NCBI GenBank assembly: GCA_937863225.1
Contig: CALMEI010000005.1
Coordinates: 1 to 38,487 of the forward strand
Length of the DNA: 38,487 nt
Direction of reading: 5' to 3'
From: an uncultured Polaromonas sp.
GTDB taxonomy: Bacteria > Pseudomonadota > Gammaproteobacteria > Burkholderiales > Burkholderiaceae_C
The notes beneath the pieces were generated by a model. The model searched no databases and was not told the DNA's origin. It saw only the letters and a program-made list of their open reading frames with translations. How positions within the stretch are numbered: the stretch's first letter is position 1; every line of letters starts with the position of its first letter. The position numbers and the translations under genes are program-made. Positions 1 through 7,040 of the stretch are shown one piece after another.

Positions 1-4
1 ACCT

Positions 5-2119
5 ATGACCCATCCACTCAATCCACTCAATCCACTCAATCCCTTGTTAGCCAACACCGATGCAGCAAGCGCGTTACCGCTGTTTGACCAAATCAAGCCT
101 GAATGTATCGCCCCCGCGGTTGCAGCATTGCTGTCCGATGCGCAAGCGGCGCTTGAGCGCGTCACGCAAACAAGCTTTCCAGCACAATGGCTTGAAATAT
201 CCAAGACCTTGGACACAGCGACTGAAAAGCTCGGACGCGCTTGGGCTTGTGTCAACCACCTGAACCATGTCGCCGATACACCCGAACTGCGAGCCGCTTA
301 CAACGAGGCATTGCCCAAAGTGACGGCTTTTTACACCGCTTTGGGTGCCAACGAAGCTTTGTACGCCAAATACAAAGCGATTGATGTGACAACCTTGAAT
401 TCCGAACAAAAACAAGCGCATCACAATGCGATTCGCAATTTCGTTTTGAGCGGCGCAGAACTCACCGGTGCGGCCAAAGAGCGCTTTGCCAAAATTCAAG
501 AGCGATTGGCAGAATTGAGCCAAAAATTCAGCGAAAACGCCTTGGATGCCACCGAAGCGTTTGTCTATTACGCGAAATTGGATGAGCTCCAAGGTGTGCC
601 AGAAGACGTCTTACAAGCTGCGCAAAATGCGGCCAGCAACGACGCGGCCAGCGGCAAATGCCAGCCTACCGATTACAAGCTCAGCTTGAAAATGCCCTGC
701 TATTTGCCTGTGATGCAATTTGCAAAGAGCAGCCAAATTCGAGAAGTTTTATACAAAGCTTACTCAACGCGTGCTTCTGATCAAGCCAGCTATGACACCG
801 TTGACACGGTCAAAGATGCCAATCAATTTGACAACTCCAACATCATCACCGAGATGTTGGCTTTGAAAAACGAAGAAGCCCAACTCTTGGGCTACAACAA
901 CCATGCCGAAGTGTCCTTGGCCACCAAAATGGCTGACACCCCGGCACTGGTGATTCAATTTTTGCGCGACTTAGGCCAACGTGCACGGCCCTACGCTGAA
1001 CAAGATTTGGCCGATATGCGCAGTTTTGCCAAAACCAGTTTGAACATGCCCAACCCACAACCTTGGGATTGGCCTTACATCGGCGAGAAGCTCAAAGAAG
1101 CCCGTTATTCTTTCAACGAACAAGAGGTTAAACAATACTTTCCTTTGCCCAAAGTTCTGACAGGACTTTTCAAAATAGTTGAAACGCTGTTTGATGTCAC
1201 CATACGCCAAGACCAAGCCCCGATTTGGAACGAAGCGGTGAAGTTTTACCGAATTGAAAGGGCTTCCATACTCATCGGTCAGTTTTACCTTGACCCCAAT
1301 GCGAGAAACGGCAAACGTGGTGGCGCTTGGATGGACGATGTGCGTGCCCGCTGGTTGCGGCCAGACACGGGTCAATTGCAAACGCCGGTTGCGCATTTGG
1401 TGTGTAATTTTGCCGACGGTGTAGACGGTAAGCCGGCGCTGCTCACGCACGACGATGTGATTACGCTGTTTCACGAATGCGGTCACGGTTTGCAGCATAT
1501 GCTCACCACCGTGAACGAGCGCGATGTTTCAGGCATCAGCGGCGTGGAGTGGGATGCGGTGGAATTGCCCAGCCAGTTCATGGAAAACTTTTGCTGGGAA
1601 TGGGACGTACTCAAACACATGACCGCGCATGTTGAAACAGGCGAGCCTTTACCACGCGCGTTATTTGACAAAATGATGGCGGCCAAAAATTTCCAAAGCG
1701 GTTTGCAAACGCTGCGTCAAATTGAGTTTTCATTGTTTGACATGCTGTTGCACACCGCAACAAAAGTCCTCAACAACGACGATGTTTTGAGTTTGTTGCG
1801 TCAAGTGCGACAAGAAATTGCGTTGATTCAGCCGCCCGCATACAGCCGCACATCGCATACCTTCAGCCACATTTTTGCAGGTGGCTATGCAGCCGGCTAT
1901 TACAGTTACAAATGGGCCGAGGTATTAAGTGCCGACGCCTATGCCGCGTTTGAAGAAGCACGCTTGAATGGCGACTTGGACGGCAAAATCACCGGCTTGA
2001 AATACCGCCAAGCCATTTTGGAAAGTGGCGGCAGCCGACCTGCGATGGAATCTTTCAAAGCATTCAGAGGTCGTGAGCCCCAATTAGATGCCTTGCTCAG
2101 GCACCAAGGTATGGCTTAA
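5..2119 (+). CDS. prlC: Oligopeptidase A (M3 family zinc metallopeptidase)
   Basis: This is a cytoplasmic zinc endopeptidase that degrades short peptides, including cleaved signal peptides. The 704-residue length fits the PrlC/OpdA branch of family M3. The zinc site is visible as HECGH at residues 490-494 (HExxH type), followed by GLQHML, with the further glutamate expected in the downstream VELPSQFMENF segment. No signal peptide is seen. The start at position 5 opens with three tandem copies of a 9-nt unit (CCACTCAAT), which gives PLNPLNPLN. This is an unusual low-complexity N-terminus, and a few upstream bases are missing from the window, so the start could lie further upstream. The next gene begins 10 nt after the stop. 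The family call is secure; the substrate range is from family knowledge. Confidence 0.95.
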   Translation: MTHPLNPLNPLNPLLANTDAASALPLFDQIKPECIAPAVAALLSDAQAALERVTQTSFPAQWLEISKTLDTATEKLGRAWACVNHLNHVADTPELRAAYNEALPKVTAFYTALGANEALYAKYKAIDVTTLNSEQKQAHHNAIRNFVLSGAELTGAAKERFAKIQERLAELSQKFSENALDATEAFVYYAKLDELQGVPEDVLQAAQNAASNDAASGKCQPTDYKLSLKMPCYLPVMQFAKSSQIREVLYKAYSTRASDQASYDTVDTVKDANQFDNSNIITEMLALKNEEAQLLGYNNHAEVSLATKMADTPALVIQFLRDLGQRARPYAEQDLADMRSFAKTSLNMPNPQPWDWPYIGEKLKEARYSFNEQEVKQYFPLPKVLTGLFKIVETLFDVTIRQDQAPIWNEAVKFYRIERASILIGQFYLDPNARNGKRGGAWMDDVRARWLRPDTGQLQTPVAHLVCNFADGVDGKPALLTHDDVITLFHECGHGLQHMLTTVNERDVSGISGVEWDAVELPSQFMENFCWEWDVLKHMTAHVETGEPLPRALFDKMMAAKNFQSGLQTLRQIEFSLFDMLLHTATKVLNNDDVLSLLRQVRQEIALIQPPAYSRTSHTFSHIFAGGYAAGYYSYKWAEVLSADAYAAFEEARLNGDLDGKITGLKYRQAILESGGSRPAMESFKAFRGREPQLDALLRHQGMA

Positions 2120-2129
2120 AATTTGACAG

Positions 2130-2810
2130 ATGACCCACATGACTACACCATTGCCCTATTCAACCACCATCGTTGCTGCGCGTATCGCTACCAAATCAGT
2201 AGCGTTATCCATAGCCTTCTTGACCATTGCGATAACGGCTACTGGCCACCTTCAGGCACAACAGGTGTATAAAAGTATTGACAAGCAAGGTCGCGTCACC
2301 TACTCACAAATACCGCCAAAACCTGGTTCTGAAGACAAACTCACAGGCAACAGTGCCACCAACCCCAGTTTGCCTTTTACGCTGCAACAAGTGACCAACC
2401 GCTACCCTGTCACCTTGTACACCATCCCAGATAGCCCCTACTGCGTCAATGCGCGGCTGTATTTAATGCAACGCGGTATTCCCTTCACTGAAAAAACAGT
2501 CAATACCAGTGAAGACAAGGCCGAATTCAAACAGCGATCGTTTGAAAACATCTTCCCCACACTCACCATTGGCAACCAACAGCTCAAAGGATTCAACGAT
2601 ATAGAGTGGTCCAGCTACCTGAATGCTGCGGGTTACCCTGCTAAATCTGCTTTGCCAAACAATTACACCAACCCTGCGCCAACGCCATTGGTCGCAGCCA
2701 AAAAAGCCGCTGAAAAACCCAACGCTGCGGCAACCCCTGCTGCCCCCAAACCGACAGCTGAACCGGTCCGTGCACCAGACCCCAGCAACCCAACCGGCAT
2801 CAAGTTTTAA
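2130..2810 (+). CDS. Exported DUF4124 / glutaredoxin-like protein
   Basis: The protein has 226 residues. An N-terminal hydrophobic segment (about residues 23-43, ending in LQAQ) looks like a signal peptide. It is followed by a DUF4124-type motif (QVYKSIDKQGRVTYS, about 45-60) and then a glutaredoxin-like fold starting at PVTLYTIPDSPYC (about 90-105). The usual CxxC is reduced to a single cysteine (PYCVNA), so a monothiol or scaffold role is possible. The C-terminus is a flexible Ala/Pro/Lys-rich tail. Domain order and the export signal suggest a periplasmic or envelope thiol protein; the exact role is unknown. The start at 2130 lies 10 nt after prlC, and a second in-frame ATG at 2139 is an alternative. 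It is probably co-transcribed with prlC. Confidence 0.75.
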   Translation: MTHMTTPLPYSTTIVAARIATKSVALSIAFLTIAITATGHLQAQQVYKSIDKQGRVTYSQIPPKPGSEDKLTGNSATNPSLPFTLQQVTNRYPVTLYTIPDSPYCVNARLYLMQRGIPFTEKTVNTSEDKAEFKQRSFENIFPTLTIGNQQLKGFNDIEWSSYLNAAGYPAKSALPNNYTNPAPTPLVAAKKAAEKPNAAATPAAPKPTAEPVRAPDPSNPTGIKF

Positions 2811-2955
2811 AGACACGCTTTGCTTGTTCTAGGTCAATTAACAAGCGAAAATCACCGTTGTTCAGTGCATCAAGCATTGTCTTTCTTGTTGAAAAGCGTA
2901 GTATGAAGTTTGTAAAGAAGCTTTGTTTCTACCCATTTACCAAAGGAGGCATGAT

Positions 2956-3396
2956 ATGTTTAAAAATATTGTTTTTGCGACTGACGGTTCAGATGCATCT
3001 GCCCATGCTGCCAGCATGGCCGTCAACATGGCACGCGCCTATGGCGCCAAATTGCTGGCTGTCTATGTGGTCGATCCTTATCCCTACTTGGGCATTGGTG
3101 AGATGAACCCTTACGGTTTCCAATCCTACATGGCAGCCGCACAAGAGTTGTCGCTTACGGCATTTGATCATGTCAAAAAATTGGCGGCCAAAGATGGCAC
3201 AGCGGTGCCGATTGAAACGCGCCTGATTGAAGATGTTGCCGCGTACAAAGGCATTTTGCAAGCCGCCGCAGACGGTGGAGCCGACCTGATCATCATCGGT
3301 TCGCACGGACGCAATGGCATTGAAAAGTTTTTAATCGGCAGCGTAGCCTCTAAAGTCGTATCCCACGCCAGCTTGCCTGTATTGGTGGTGCGCTAG
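2956..3396 (+). CDS. Universal stress protein, UspA family
   Basis: This is a 146-residue single-domain Usp protein. The N-terminal strand FKNIVFATDGSDAS and the C-terminal nucleotide-binding signature IIIGSHGRNGIEKFLIGSVASKVVSHASLPVLVV (GxxGxn-GSvs-hapcPVlVv pattern) are both present. That makes it the ATP-binding subclass, typically involved in stress survival. The start at 2956 is chosen because a strong ribosome-binding site (AAAGGAGG) ends 6 nt upstream; the frame is open further up from a TTG at 2923 but without such a site. The gene stands alone. It has a 145-nt leader on the left and a dispersed repeat plus non-coding DNA on the right. The target pathway cannot be told from sequence. 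Confidence 0.92.
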   Translation: MFKNIVFATDGSDASAHAASMAVNMARAYGAKLLAVYVVDPYPYLGIGEMNPYGFQSYMAAAQELSLTAFDHVKKLAAKDGTAVPIETRLIEDVAAYKGILQAAADGGADLIIIGSHGRNGIEKFLIGSVASKVVSHASLPVLVVR

Positions 3397-3400
3397 CCAA

Positions 3401-3469
3401 TTTATATGCAAAATTGAGCTGTAGGTGGCGTATTGATTGCCTATAGTGCTATTTAATTTATAGCATATC
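3401..3469 (+). repeat. Dispersed palindromic repeat, copy A (intergenic)
   Basis: This copy starts immediately after the usp stop. It contains CTGTAGGTGGCGTATTGATT and GCCTATAGTGCTATTTAATT, and ends in TATAGCA. The arms TGCTATttaatttATAGCA form a 6-bp hairpin. It aligns well with copies at 12760, 25360 and 38056 and, inverted, at 10367. It may also serve as the 3' boundary of the usp transcript, although no clear T-tract follows. Confidence 0.8.
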
Positions 3470-3517
3470 AGAGTTTTCATGCAAATGAGTTTGCTAGCGT
3501 ATCCGCGAGTTGCTTGG

Positions 3518-3545
3518 TTGCGATCACCTTTGGCTTAGATATAAT
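3518..3545 (+). promoter_or_regulatory. Sigma-70 type promoter for a candidate small RNA
   Basis: TTGCGA (3518-3523) and a perfect TATAAT (3540-3545) are separated by 16 nt. Transcription would start near 3552, directly before the inverted repeat that bounds candidate RNA 1. No protein-coding start follows at a sensible distance. The call is from sequence inspection only. Confidence 0.45.
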
Positions 3546-3551
3546 TTGCAT

Positions 3552-3624
3552 TCACCATGCGGCCCGTCTTGGACGTAAAGGAGACTGGTTCACTCAAGTC
3601 ACCCCTGCATGGTTTCTTTTTTTT
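3552..3624 (+). ncRNA. Candidate structured small RNA 1
   Basis: A perfect 7-bp closing stem, ACCATGC (3554-3560) with GCATGGT (3607-3613), is followed at once by TTTCTTTTTTTT, as in a Rho-independent terminator. Inside the stem, CGTC-TTG-GACG and GACT...AGTC can form two small hairpins, which gives a three-way-junction shape of about 70 nt. A good promoter ends 7 nt before the expected 5' end. The internal GTAAAGGAGAC stretch is purine-rich and could pair with, or mimic, a ribosome-binding site. I do not recognise the family. It could be an sRNA or a relic. Nothing downstream on this strand is coding, so a cis-acting role is unlikely. Confidence 0.35.
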
Positions 3625-3647
3625 AGTTGGTTGGCTATAATTAATTT

Positions 3648-3774
3648 AAGACATTGCGGCAAATTCTCCCGACATCCGTTGAGGGCAGACCTGGGGCCCA
3701 AAGGTTTCGTTGATGGCAAGGGGAGCCCATCACACAGTGTCCAAGAGGCGATCCAGGTGTCGCTTCACCTTTTT
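3648..3774 (+). ncRNA. Candidate structured small RNA 2
   Basis: A TATAAT (3636-3641) lies just after the T-run of candidate RNA 1, though with only a poor -35. The following stretch contains a 6-bp hairpin TGATGG/CCATCA (3711-3716 with 3727-3732). It ends in AGGTG-TCGCTT-CACCT followed by TTTT. The upstream ACCTGG (3689-3694) can alternatively pair with CCAGGT (3753-3758), which would open the terminator hairpin, as in a riboswitch or attenuator. However, the next gene on the right is on the opposite strand, so a free RNA is the simpler reading. It does not match tRNA, tmRNA, SRP RNA or RNase P RNA motifs I know. 6S RNA was considered but no long closing stem is visible. Confidence 0.27.
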
Positions 3775-3776
3775 AT
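3755..3776 (+). terminator. Intrinsic terminator of candidate RNA 2
   Basis: A 5-bp stem AGGTG/CACCT with a 6-nt loop is directly followed by TTTTAT. The remaining sequence up to 3879 shows only a weak CCCC-TT-GGGG hairpin (3843-3852) with a T-rich tail. That hairpin could end either RNA or the convergent gene pair on the minus strand. Confidence 0.4.
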
Positions 3777-3879
3777 AGATAGATTTTGAAGTGGCTCCAT
3801 GGCGCGCTTCGGGCGTTAGGTAGGCTGGTTAAATCAGGTCATCCCCTTGGGGCACTTCTTCTTTTACAGATGCATTGAA

Positions 3880-4146
3880 TCAATCATCCACTTCCCTGAA
3901 ATCTTCTTCATCCCAAAAAACTTCAATCAGTTCACCATCCGCATCAAACAGCCACCATTCAATAATGATGACCCGCCTCGATGCGAAAAAGAACCAACCG
4001 CCCTTTTTACTCAAACGTGGGCAACGCATCAGCCAGCATCCCGGATAGTAATATTCCGCAACACTGGCTTGAATAATCTCAGGCACTTCGTCGCCAAACG
4101 GTTCAACGATTCGGTCGTCTTCTACATAAATAGTTGGTCTGCTCAT
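3880..4146 (-). CDS. Small acidic protein of unknown function, partner of the PBECR-like protein
   Basis: The protein has 88 residues and is strongly acidic, especially near the C-terminus (FWDEEDFREVDD). A hydrophobic aromatic strand precedes that tail (GGWFFFASRRVIIIEWWLFD). There is no signal peptide or known motif. Its ATG overlaps the stop of the upstream gene by 4 nt (ATGA), so the two are translationally coupled and conserved order is likely. Small size, negative charge and coupling to a likely nuclease make an antitoxin or immunity role plausible, but this is inference from context. It is the last gene of the minus-strand block. No homologue comes to mind, so the function is unknown. 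Confidence 0.6.
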   Translation of the reverse strand: MSRPTIYVEDDRIVEPFGDEVPEIIQASVAEYYYPGCWLMRCPRLSKKGGWFFFASRRVIIIEWWLFDADGELIEVFWDEEDFREVDD

Positions 4147-4505
4147 GCTTCTTGGTACAAAAGTTTGCCCACTCGTAAATCATTCAATTCCGCGCGTGTT
4201 TTAGCATCCATATCCAAAAGTACATGCCCTGCTGCTTGCACAACTACAAACGCAACAATACCAAGATCGTCCATACCAAATACTTTAATGAAATGCTGTC
4301 GGTAACTACCATCGTCATACTCGGCCTCCCATATTTCTGTAGGTTGCTCAAGTGTTGGAGTTAAAAAGTTTGCAAAACGCTCTTTCGCAACAGAGCGGTC
4401 TTGCGCGATATTGGCTAAGCTTGAATTCAAAATTTGCACACTGCCCACTGGCGTATCAATCGCAGCCAGAACAGTATCCGTATTTTGTGGCGCTTCGTGC
4501 TGCAT
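4143..4505 (-). CDS. PBECR-type nuclease-like small protein (putative toxin)
   Basis: The protein has 120 residues from the chosen ATG at 4505, which has GAAGGG 6 nt upstream. An ATG two codons earlier (4511) sits directly on that site and is less likely. The body reads as the phage-associated PBECR (barnase/EndoU/colicin-like) nuclease fold: PTLEQPTEIWEAEYDDG, then RQHFIKVF, a hydrophobic strand IVAFVVVQ, and a terminal RVGKLLYQ. These match the family pattern P-x-E-x-W ... YIK-x-F ... R-x-G-K-L-L-Y as I recall it. In phages the domain is usually fused to Mu gpF-like head proteins; here it stands alone. It lies 84 nt downstream of the restriction enzyme gene and overlaps its small acidic neighbour. 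An RNase toxin is the favoured but unproven role. Confidence 0.6.
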   Translation of the reverse strand: MQHEAPQNTDTVLAAIDTPVGSVQILNSSLANIAQDRSVAKERFANFLTPTLEQPTEIWEAEYDDGSYRQHFIKVFGMDDLGIVAFVVVQAAGHVLLDMDAKTRAELNDLRVGKLLYQEA

Positions 4506-4589
4506 GCTCATCCCTTCGTTTTTTGTAGTTTAGACATCTCATCCGTCCAAAACTTCGTTTTATGGTTTAACTGTTTGGGTTAAGCATAC

Positions 4590-7016
4590 TTAAACCCGCA
4601 AAAACCCCAACTCATACACCTGTGGGCGCAGTTTGTCGCCTAGCTGTTTGTAGGCGTCTTCAAACGCGCTGAAGTCTACGGGTGCGACGTCACCGCTTTC
4701 GTTGCGGCGCTTCAGCGCGTTGCGGATTTGGTACCAGCCGACGTCTGGACGGTTCAGCTTCAATTCGTCACGCACGGAGCGGCCGTCTTTGTCGATGTCT
4801 TTGAAGTAGGCTTGCCACAGGGTTTTGCCAGCGGCTAAAACGGCTTTTGCCTCTGGAGACAAGTAATTCCGTTCACCCTGAGCCTGTCGAAGGGCTGCCA
4901 AATACCGCACCATAAAGTCCGACTCAAACCGCCCGTTAGCGCCCACTTCTTCCTCGGTAAACGGGATAAAGTGGTTAACGATAGACCATTCTTTGCCGTT
5001 CCACTCCAGCTTGTCAGCGCTGGCGGTCAGATTGCTCCCGTTGAAAAGCATCCAAAGCAGGCAATCGGACTTGAATTCGTTGCTTAACGGCTCAGTTGGC
5101 TGTAAAAACTGATCCCGGTCGTTTAACCAAGTAGGTTTAATGAGGCGGCGGACTGCGTAAAGAACTGCGACTTGCCAGAGGTTTTCTGCAGTCACAAAAT
5201 ATCCGCCAGCATGACCAATTGAGTGCGCCGAAGAAAAAATTGCAGTCATCGTCCCTGCATTTTGAAAGTCATTTCCATTGCAGAAGAAATGTGCAATAGC
5301 ATTATCAGCCCACTTTGTGTTCCTAACATGTTCTGTCTTTGTCGTTGGCGTAACTGCATTAATTAGCGGGATGACATCTACTTCATTCTTTTTTGTACGT
5401 GGTAACCACTCACTTAAAAAACTTTCGTTTGGCACGTTAAAAAATGACTTAGCACCGATAGCAGTCATGTTTTTATCGAACACATCTGTCACTATTTCGG
5501 AAATTGGAGTTCTTTTTTTAGCATCATTATTTGTTTTCCAAATTAAGAAGCCAATAGGGAAATTACCTTTCAACCCGTCAAATGATTTACTGTGGACAAT
5601 GAATCCGTTCAGGTATTTCGCATTCCACTGCGTGCGAAATTGTTCAAAGTTTGGTGCGTTCACATATTTCAGCTTGCTAAACATTGCGAGTGTGGCCGTC
5701 GGAATTTCGATAGCTACACGCGCCATGAATTGTACGAATAGCTCACGAGCAGCGTATCCATAATTCAAATTATTCATTAATGCGCCAATATTTGTTTTAG
5801 CTACATGAGTTTTACCCTCATTACCTTGAGAGTCAGCCGCCTCCGCATACGGCGGATTAATCAGCACGAGTATCTTTTTGCCCTCCGCAATCGCCGCCCG
5901 CAGCCCAGCGGGCACTTTGTTGCTCAGGCTGTAGTCGATGTTGCCAAAATCATCAATATCGTCGTTCAAATAGTCGTATTGAAAGCGCTGCGCCGCTACG
6001 CAGGTTTTAGTGGCTTTCATCACGTCTACGTCGGCTTCGTCCAGCGTGCTCATGTAGATATTGCGCGGGTTGCTGTGTTTGACTTCTAGGTTGCCCACGC
6101 CGCAGCACATGTCCCACACGATGTAGTCTTTTTGCCAGTTTTTACCCAGCGTGGCGGCCAAGGTGTCGTACGCCTTGTCCACTACCGCCAGCGGCGTGTA
6201 ATACGCACCTTTGAAGCTGCGCTCGTCCAGCGGAATCAGGCTGTCGCGGCGCTCCAGCAGGTAGTTGCGGTGCTCTGCTTTGGGCGGCTTGTGGTAAATC
6301 GCCCAAAACTGGCGGTAGCCCTCTTTGCTGCCCAGCTCGTAGATTTTGCCGCCCAAACTGAACACGGGGGCGCCGTTTTTGTGCAGCAGTTCGGCGGGCA
6401 GGTTGGCGTGGGTGGATACCGTGCCGTCGTGCATGATGTCGGCAAAAAACAAGAGCGCGTAGTCTTCCTCCGCCACACCATAAATCTCACGCCCCACCAT
6501 CGCCACCCATTTGTCAAACACCTGCTTCAAATTGTCAGGCGTGATGGGTGTGCGAATGATGTCGCCCGACTTGATGGCGGCTTTAACGGTGCTGACGAAC
6601 TCGTCTTCATGCGTGGCGATTTTGAACGACACAAAATGCGCGCCAATGTGGGCGGAAATCTCGGCCAGTGCCTCTTGCGTGTATTGGCTGGCAGATTTGC
6701 CCCACTTGATGGTTTTCTTCTCTAAAAACGGCAACACATCCGCGCTTTTCATCAAGGCAGCTTTTTCAGTGTCGATCACGGCTAAAAACGGCGGCACGGT
6801 TTCGCCCTTGTTCAGCGCCACCTGCACATAATGCAACAGCTGGGTGAACATGGCGTAGCTGGAGTGTTTGCCCGTGTCTTTGGCCTCAAACCAAATCTCG
6901 TGTGACTGAATGTCAATCAAGCCCTTGGTGTGGCCTTTGATACCCAGTGCTTTGATGTAGGCGTCTTTGACGTCTTCTTCAGACTTGGCTTTTTGCAGGG
7001 CGGCGTAAAGAGTCAT
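4590..7016 (-). CDS. Single-chain restriction-modification enzyme (Type IIG-like, N6-adenine methyltransferase)
   Basis: This is an 808-residue fusion. The N-terminus carries a PD-(D/E)xK nuclease pattern (D35, E44-A-K46, followed by a helix with Q59xxxY63). The centre carries an adenine methyltransferase: GAYYTP at about 270-275, SAM-binding DMCCGVGNLE at 302-311 and catalytic NPPY at 387-390. The C-terminal third is probably the target recognition domain. Such enzymes cut unmodified foreign DNA and methylate their own site. The coding DNA for about residues 400-600 is visibly AT-richer (near one third GC in places) than the first 350 codons (up to about two thirds GC), which suggests a mosaic. 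A REP-like sequence is read through near residues 707-714 (RQAQGER). The gene starts 24 nt after holB with no obvious ribosome-binding site. Confidence 0.85.
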   Translation of the reverse strand: MTLYAALQKAKSEEDVKDAYIKALGIKGHTKGLIDIQSHEIWFEAKDTGKHSSYAMFTQLLHYVQVALNKGETVPPFLAVIDTEKAALMKSADVLPFLEKKTIKWGKSASQYTQEALAEISAHIGAHFVSFKIATHEDEFVSTVKAAIKSGDIIRTPITPDNLKQVFDKWVAMVGREIYGVAEEDYALLFFADIMHDGTVSTHANLPAELLHKNGAPVFSLGGKIYELGSKEGYRQFWAIYHKPPKAEHRNYLLERRDSLIPLDERSFKGAYYTPLAVVDKAYDTLAATLGKNWQKDYIVWDMCCGVGNLEVKHSNPRNIYMSTLDEADVDVMKATKTCVAAQRFQYDYLNDDIDDFGNIDYSLSNKVPAGLRAAIAEGKKILVLINPPYAEAADSQGNEGKTHVAKTNIGALMNNLNYGYAARELFVQFMARVAIEIPTATLAMFSKLKYVNAPNFEQFRTQWNAKYLNGFIVHSKSFDGLKGNFPIGFLIWKTNNDAKKRTPISEIVTDVFDKNMTAIGAKSFFNVPNESFLSEWLPRTKKNEVDVIPLINAVTPTTKTEHVRNTKWADNAIAHFFCNGNDFQNAGTMTAIFSSAHSIGHAGGYFVTAENLWQVAVLYAVRRLIKPTWLNDRDQFLQPTEPLSNEFKSDCLLWMLFNGSNLTASADKLEWNGKEWSIVNHFIPFTEEEVGANGRFESDFMVRYLAALRQAQGERNYLSPEAKAVLAAGKTLWQAYFKDIDKDGRSVRDELKLNRPDVGWYQIRNALKRRNESGDVAPVDFSAFEDAYKQLGDKLRPQVYELGFLRV
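4871..4896 (-). repeat. REP-like element inside the restriction enzyme gene
   Basis: On the minus strand the segment reads CCCTTCGACAGGCTCAGGGT plus GAAC, a widespread short palindromic sequence in proteobacterial genomes (CCCTTCGA/...CAGGG arms). It is in frame and contributes RQAQGER to the C-terminal domain of the restriction-modification protein. Recognition is from memory of the motif; genome-wide copy number was not checked. Confidence 0.65.
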
Positions 7017-7040
7017 AACAGCATTAAACCGTGATGGGGG

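Noticed and set aside
971-1498. Open frame of 175 codons antisense to prlC
   Set aside because: It is antisense to the zinc-site region of a well-conserved peptidase; the translation has no family features.
3552-3774. A single 6S RNA, tmRNA or RNase P RNA
   Set aside because: The length of about 220 nt was tempting, but there is no long closing stem, tag sequence, CCA end or RNase P core motif, and a T-run splits the region.
3689-3776. Riboswitch with antiterminator (ACCTGG/CCAGGT)
   Set aside because: The alternative pairing is real, but no gene follows on the same strand, so there is nothing obvious to control in cis.
3514-3789. Open frame of 91 codons in the gap after usp
   Set aside because: It starts with TTG inside a promoter region, has no ribosome-binding site, and spans two terminator-like structures. 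The DNA is better explained as non-coding RNA.
3847-4305. Plus-strand frame of 152 codons across the small gene pair
   Set aside because: It runs antisense through both small minus-strand genes, one of which has recognisable family motifs and coupled translation.
6132-6725. Long open frame (197 codons) on the plus strand opposite the restriction enzyme gene
   Set aside because: It lies wholly antisense to a gene with clear nuclease and methyltransferase motifs, has no recognisable domain or ribosome-binding site, and arises from the GC-rich codon pattern.
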